DNA of 8,228 nt from Clostridia bacterium (GTDB taxonomy: Bacteria > Bacillota > Clostridia > Christensenellales > UBA1242): NCBI GenBank assembly GCA_017399515.1, contig JAFQBZ010000024.1, positions 1-8,228 on the forward strand, written 5' to 3'. Below the pieces are notes generated by a model. The model worked only from the letters and a program-made list of their open reading frames with translations, had not been told where the DNA came from and made no database searches. Positions 4,804 to 8,228 of this stretch are shown here, one piece after another. The translations under genes and the position numbers were made by a program. Position 1 is the stretch's first letter. The number at the start of each line of letters is the position of its first letter.

Positions 4804-5709
4804 ATGAACGCAATTGAGATTAAAAATTTAACAAAAAATTACGGCGAAAAACAAGCCCTTTCTGGACTTAATATGACCGTTCCTGTTGGTTCGATTTATG
4901 GCTTTATTGGTGAAAACGGAAGTGGTAAATCAACCACAGAAAAAATTATTTGTGGACTTATTCACAAAACAAGTGGTGATGTTAAAATTTATGGAAAACC
5001 TCACACAGACATTGACACTCGTGCAAGTGTTGGTGTTTTAATTGAAGAGCCTGGTTGCTATAAAAATTACAGCGTTTGGAACAACCTTATGCTTCAAGCA
5101 ACAAACCTTAGGCTTAAAAACAAGGCAGACGAAGTTAGAAAAGTGTTGCAACTTGTTCGAATGGAAGGTGCTGCTGGAAACAAATTTAAAAACTGTTCTC
5201 TTGGCATGAAGCAGAGAATTGGAATTGCCATGGCACTTCTTGGCAACCCTAAACTTTTGGTTTTAGACGAACCAATCAATGGTCTTGACGCTGACGGTAT
5301 GCGTATTATGCGTGAAGTTTTGAAAGATGTTACAAAAAATGGTTGCACTGTGCTTGTGTCTTCACACATTTTAGGTGAACTTGAAAAAGTGGCGACACAT
5401 TATGGCATTATCAGGCATGGAAAAATGATTTGTGAAATGACAGCCGAAGAACTTGAAAACAGTTGCCCAACATTTGTTGCTCTTCAAACAAAAGATATGA
5501 AGAAAACAAAAGAAGTTTTGAAAGACAAATTCAAAAGGGTTGAAGAAGACGAACAAAAAGAATATCTTCGTGTTTATGACGCTGAAAACCCTGAGCAAGT
5601 TGTGAAATATTTATATGACAACAAGATTATTGTCAATGAAATAAGGACAGACAAAATTGGCTTAGAAGAATATTACATCAATTTAATGAACGACAAGGAG
5701 GCAAAATAA
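4804..5709 (+). CDS. ABC transporter ATP-binding protein (BcrA/LanF-like), cassette 2
   Basis: This 301-residue ATPase is a close paralogue of the one at 3067. Walker A GENGSGKST is at 36-44, LIEEPGC at 79-85 in the Q-loop region, signature CSLGMKQ at 131-137, Walker B LLVLDEP at 151-157, GLD at 160-162 and the switch His at 188. Between residues 18 and 51 only three positions differ from the first copy. I chose the ATG at 4804, which gives the same MNAIEIK beginning as the paralogue and has GGAGG at 4795-4799. The in-frame ATG at 4780 lies inside the preceding gene and has no ribosome site. It overlaps the next permease by one base in the same TAATG arrangement. Both ATPases keep all catalytic residues, so neither looks degenerate. 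Confidence 0.95.
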   Translation: MNAIEIKNLTKNYGEKQALSGLNMTVPVGSIYGFIGENGSGKSTTEKIICGLIHKTSGDVKIYGKPHTDIDTRASVGVLIEEPGCYKNYSVWNNLMLQATNLRLKNKADEVRKVLQLVRMEGAAGNKFKNCSLGMKQRIGIAMALLGNPKLLVLDEPINGLDADGMRIMREVLKDVTKNGCTVLVSSHILGELEKVATHYGIIRHGKMICEMTAEELENSCPTFVALQTKDMKKTKEVLKDKFKRVEEDEQKEYLRVYDAENPEQVVKYLYDNKIIVNEIRTDKIGLEEYYINLMNDKEAK

Positions 5710-6524
5710 TGGAAATGAAGTTTGAAAAAAATACATTTAGAAAACGCCTTTCAAGTATGCTTGCTGTCGATTTTAAAAGAGCGTTCACAATGCCACTTTT
5801 TTACATTATGATGGCAATTTCACTTGTTATTCCAATTTTGATTTTGGTTATGGTGACAATGATGGACGGTTCTGTTTCAGTTAACCCACAAACCGGCGTT
5901 GAAACTGTTATGGAAGGTTTTGACAGCGTTTGGCAAATCATTGGAACATCAACTGCTGATGCGAGTGCTGCTGGCACGGCTGGGGGAATGAGCATAACCA
6001 GCATGTGCAACATCAATATGATGTATTTTGCAATTGCTGTGTTTGTTGCAATGTTCGTCAGCGAAGATTTTAGAAGTGGATATGCTAAAAACTTATTCAC
6101 TGTTCGTGAAAAGAAAAATGATTATGTGATTTCAAAAATAGCAATTAGTTTTGTTGTTGGCGCTTTAATGCTCATTATGTTTTTCATTGGTTCAATGATT
6201 GGTGGAAAAGTTGCTGGGCTTCCATTTGATTTAGGCTCTGTGACTGCCGGCAATGTTGTTATGAGCATCTTATCAAAAATCTTTTTGGTTTCAATTTTTG
6301 TTTCAATATTCGTGCTTGCAAGCGTGATTGCAAAACAAAAATTATGGCTTTCAATTTTGTTATCACTTGGAATTGGAATGTTATTCTTCACAATGGTTCC
6401 AATAATCACACCACTCAACGCAACAATCGTTAACGCCTTATTATGTTTGATTGGTGGGGGAATGTTTAGTGCTGGAATTGGCGTTGGTGCATATTTTGTT
6501 TTAAAGAAAACAAACATTGTTTAA
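5709..6524 (+). CDS. ABC-2 type exporter permease, cassette 2
   Basis: This is a 271-residue membrane protein, last in the operon. Six hydrophobic segments are visible at about residues 30-51, 100-117, 142-164, 180-207, 212-233 and 239-264. The loop SEDFRSGYAKNLFTVREKK (118-136) corresponds to the equivalent loop of the first permease. The first external loop is longer than in cassette 1 (about 48 residues) and carries a small-residue stretch (STADASAAGTAGGMS, 80-94), the main visible difference and a possible substrate-contact region. AAGGAGG at 5695-5701 lies seven bases before the ATG. A terminator follows 15 bases after the stop. Confidence 0.9.
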   Translation: MEMKFEKNTFRKRLSSMLAVDFKRAFTMPLFYIMMAISLVIPILILVMVTMMDGSVSVNPQTGVETVMEGFDSVWQIIGTSTADASAAGTAGGMSITSMCNINMMYFAIAVFVAMFVSEDFRSGYAKNLFTVREKKNDYVISKIAISFVVGALMLIMFFIGSMIGGKVAGLPFDLGSVTAGNVVMSILSKIFLVSIFVSIFVLASVIAKQKLWLSILLSLGIGMLFFTMVPIITPLNATIVNALLCLIGGGMFSAGIGVGAYFVLKKTNIV

Positions 6525-6539
6525 AATTATAAGAAATTA

Positions 6540-6569
6540 AAGCGAAGCATTTTTGTGCTTCGCTTGTTT
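6540..6569 (+). terminator. Terminator of the ABC exporter operon
   Basis: AAGCGAAGCA (6540-6549) pairs perfectly with TGCTTCGCTT (6556-6565) around TTTTTG. The T tail (TTGTTT, 6564-6569) is short and interrupted, so termination may be incomplete. The same tail doubles as the possible -35 of the next gene. Confidence 0.8.
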
Positions 6570-6592
6570 CGGTTAGTTCAAATTGTTATAAT
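6564..6592 (+). promoter_or_regulatory. Promoter of the 309-residue membrane protein gene
   Basis: A perfect TATAAT lies at 6587-6592 with TGT in front (extended -10). A weak -35 TTGTTT (6564-6569) lies 17 bases upstream inside the terminator tail. Transcription should start near 6599, at the AGGAG site (6599-6603), giving about a ten-base leader. Confidence 0.65.
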
Positions 6593-6608
6593 GAAAATAG
6601 GAGATTTT

Positions 6609-7538
6609 ATGGAAAACGAAAAAAAGTTTGATTGGAAGAAGTTTGGACTTGCACTTTTGTATCCACACATCGCAGTGATTATTTGTCTTTTGCCGATTGC
6701 AGTTGCGTTTTTGGTCTTGTCACTTGTTTATCTTGACAGCACAAATCCACTTGCAATGATTTCATATTTGCTTTCGTTTTATGTGCTTTTAGTGATTGGT
6801 TTTAGAATGCCCAAAATCATTAAGTTTTTTAGAAACTTTAAAAAAGAAAACAAATATGCGAAAATGTATTTTAGTGATGTTAGACTTCGAATGAATATTT
6901 CGCTTTATGGTTCACTTATTTGGAATGTTGGCTTTGCAATTTTTCAATTATGTTTGGGTTTTTATCATAAGTCATTTTGGTTTTATTCAATGTTTGCATA
7001 TTATGTTATGCTTGGTGTGATGAGATTTTTCCTTTTGAAACACACCAGAAAACACAAGCCAAAAGAACAGGTTGAAATTGAAGTTAAAAAGTCAATACTT
7101 TGTGGCTGGCTTCTTGTGTTTATGAACTTGGCGCTTGCTGTTATTGTGTTTTTCATTGTTTATTTAAACAAGACTTTTGAACACCACATGATAACAACAA
7201 TTGCACTTGCGGCTTACACATTCCTTACTTTCTCATTTGCGATTGTGAACTTGGTGCGTTATAAAAAATATGAAAGCCCTGTTTATTCATCAGCAAAAGT
7301 AATTTCTTTGATTGCAGCGTGCGTTTCAATGCTTACTCTTGAAGCCACAATGCTCACAACTTTTGGTGGGGGAGAAAGTGAACTGTTTAGACCTTTAATG
7401 CTTTCACTCACCGGCGTTGCGGTTATTGTTTTTGCTATCACAATGGCGGTCATTATGATTGTTAAAGGAAACAAAAAACTCAAAGCAATTAAAAATGGAA
7501 CTTTGCCGGTTCCAAAAGTGGCGGCAGAAACAAAATAA
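6609..7538 (+). CDS. Polytopic membrane protein of unknown function
   Basis: This 309-residue protein has about eight hydrophobic segments, at residues near 12-41, 46-64, 97-118, 122-142, 162-185, 194-216, 227-250 and 263-285, and a basic cytosolic tail. Charged loops between segments (65-94 and 143-161) are strongly basic, consistent with a cytosolic location. The central stretch SFWFYSMFAYYVMLGVMRFF is rich in aromatic residues. I see no ATPase, protease, glycosyltransferase or transporter signature and cannot assign a family. The start at 6609 has AGGAG five bases upstream; the frame is open to 6555, but that part overlaps the terminator and promoter. It sits behind the exporter operon with its own promoter, so co-function with the exporter is possible but not shown. 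Confidence 0.85.
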   Translation: MENEKKFDWKKFGLALLYPHIAVIICLLPIAVAFLVLSLVYLDSTNPLAMISYLLSFYVLLVIGFRMPKIIKFFRNFKKENKYAKMYFSDVRLRMNISLYGSLIWNVGFAIFQLCLGFYHKSFWFYSMFAYYVMLGVMRFFLLKHTRKHKPKEQVEIEVKKSILCGWLLVFMNLALAVIVFFIVYLNKTFEHHMITTIALAAYTFLTFSFAIVNLVRYKKYESPVYSSAKVISLIAACVSMLTLEATMLTTFGGGESELFRPLMLSLTGVAVIVFAITMAVIMIVKGNKKLKAIKNGTLPVPKVAAETK

Positions 7539-7550
7539 AACAAACAGAAA

Positions 7551-7581
7551 AAGAAGACTGAATTTTCAGTCTTCTTTTTTT
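7551..7581 (+). terminator. Bidirectional terminator between convergent genes
   Basis: AAGAAGACTGA (7551-7561) pairs perfectly with TCAGTCTTCTT (7566-7576) around a short AT loop, with a T tract to 7581 on the + strand. The complement has a T-rich run after the hairpin too, so it can end both the + strand membrane-protein gene and the minus-strand exoribonuclease gene, whose stop codon (7580-7582) touches it. Confidence 0.9.
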
Positions 7582-8228
7582 ATTCTTCTTCGCCTTTTTG
7601 TTTATTATGTGGACGAGGATCATGAGGATGCTCATGTTCTTTTTTTGTTTCAAAGCGTTTAACTCTTTTCTTCTTTTTATTTGCGTAACCGTTTTGGTTA
7701 TAAATGTAACGATTTCTTGCTGTTTCAATTCTTGATTCAGCAGAACTAATCATTGCACGATTGGTTCTTCCAACAATGTTCAAGCCAACCTTGTCAACGC
7801 TTTCAATCACAAAATCAAGTGGTTTTAAAATTGAAAGAACAACATTTCCGCGACTGTCATAAACTGCACAGCCTTGCTCTGAAATGCTGCAGTCAAGTGA
7901 TTTGTTTCCAAGAATTTGTGAGAGTGGAATTTCAACAAAGAAACCTTTTTCAGGGTTTTTAACAATTACCAAAATTTCATTGTCTAAGCCATCTAAAGAA
8001 TTTGAATATCTAAATTTGAAAATCTTTCCTGAGAAGGTTTCACCAATATGTTTTTCACACCAGTTAACGCTCACAACATCTGCAATGTCTTTTTCGGCGT
8101 GGTCGATGTCGATTTGCCTTTGGTTTGCAATTTCAATAATTCTTGCAATTTGTTCTTTTGACATTGGTTTTGTGCCATGAATGTGCGCGAGAATGTTATA
8201 GTGTGGAACATAGTCGGTTGAACGCCTG
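7580..8228 (-). CDS. RNase II/R-family 3'-5' exoribonuclease, C-terminal part (runs off the window)
   Basis: Only the last 215 residues are in the window. The frame is open through the right edge, so the internal Met at 8164 is not the start. The first visible residues, RRSTDYVPH, have the same spacing as RRYPDLIVH, the RNB-domain motif whose arginines contact RNA near the active site. A helix with the family pattern follows (AEKD then VNWCEKHIGETFSGKI), leading into an S1-like RNA-binding domain at about visible residues 60-154. The tail (roughly the last 35 residues) is basic then His/Glu-rich (KKKKRVKRF, EHEHPHDPRPH), as RNase R proteins often have a lysine-rich tail. This suggests RNase R, a processive degrader of structured RNA. 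The catalytic aspartates lie outside the window, and the S1 part is divergent, so RNase II or another RNB protein is possible. Confidence 0.78.
   Translation of the reverse strand, partial: RRSTDYVPHYNILAHIHGTKPMSKEQIARIIEIANQRQIDIDHAEKDIADVVSVNWCEKHIGETFSGKIFKFRYSNSLDGLDNEILVIVKNPEKGFFVEIPLSQILGNKSLDCSISEQGCAVYDSRGNVVLSILKPLDFVIESVDKVGLNIVGRTNRAMISSAESRIETARNRYIYNQNGYANKKKKRVKRFETKKEHEHPHDPRPHNKQKGEEE

Noticed and set aside
7753..8180. Plus-strand open frames opposite the exoribonuclease
   Set aside because: They are antisense shadows; the minus frame carries a recognisable RNB/S1 sequence and they have no start signals.

Overview
The window looks like chromosomal DNA of an AT-rich Bacillota, most likely an uncultured gut-type Clostridia or a close relative. 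The reasons are the low GC content, strong GGAGG-type ribosome binding sites, many hairpin-plus-U-tract terminators, a TetR regulator of a Firmicutes type and BcrA-type ABC exporters. The code is standard: TGG is used for Trp and there are no in-frame TGA codons. I cannot assign a genus from sequence alone.

Layout. Positions 1-271 hold a compact tRNA operon with a near-consensus promoter, tRNA-Ala(UGC), tRNA-Ile(GAU) and a terminator. Positions 272-604 contain no gene but a run of consecutive hairpins, one of them terminator-like, whose G.U pairs favour transcription on the + strand. Positions 605-1899 hold two single-gene units: a NUDIX hydrolase (start 653) and a 246-residue protein of unknown function (start 1132), each with its own promoter and terminator. 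On the minus strand, 1919-2476 is a TetR-family regulator. It diverges from a five-gene operon at 2707-6524: a small charged helical protein, then two tandem ATPase-permease cassettes (A1-P1-A2-P2) of the BcrA/LanF exporter type. The divergent intergenic region carries three copies of a 14-bp element, one of them inside a perfect 9-bp-arm inverted repeat just downstream of the likely operon promoter. A monocistronic membrane protein of unknown function (6609-7538) follows. The window closes with the 3' part of a minus-strand RNase II/R-family exoribonuclease that continues past the right edge.

How the parts fit. The central module (TetR regulator, repeated operator-like sites, small helical protein, duplicated ABC exporter) reads as a regulated efflux or self-protection system, plausibly against a membrane-active peptide or other amphiphile. 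The substrate is an inference from family resemblance only. The duplicated cassettes, each with a one-base TAATG overlap, could encode either two homodimeric exporters or one heteromeric exporter. The least explained parts are the hairpin-rich stretch at 300-515, the repeated TTATTATTCCAACA element, the leading 114-residue protein and the two unknown proteins.

A recurring style is visible. Three monocistronic genes have a TATAAT box only 15-21 bases before the start codon, so their mRNAs should begin almost at the ribosome binding site, and two of those promoters begin within or right behind the preceding terminator.
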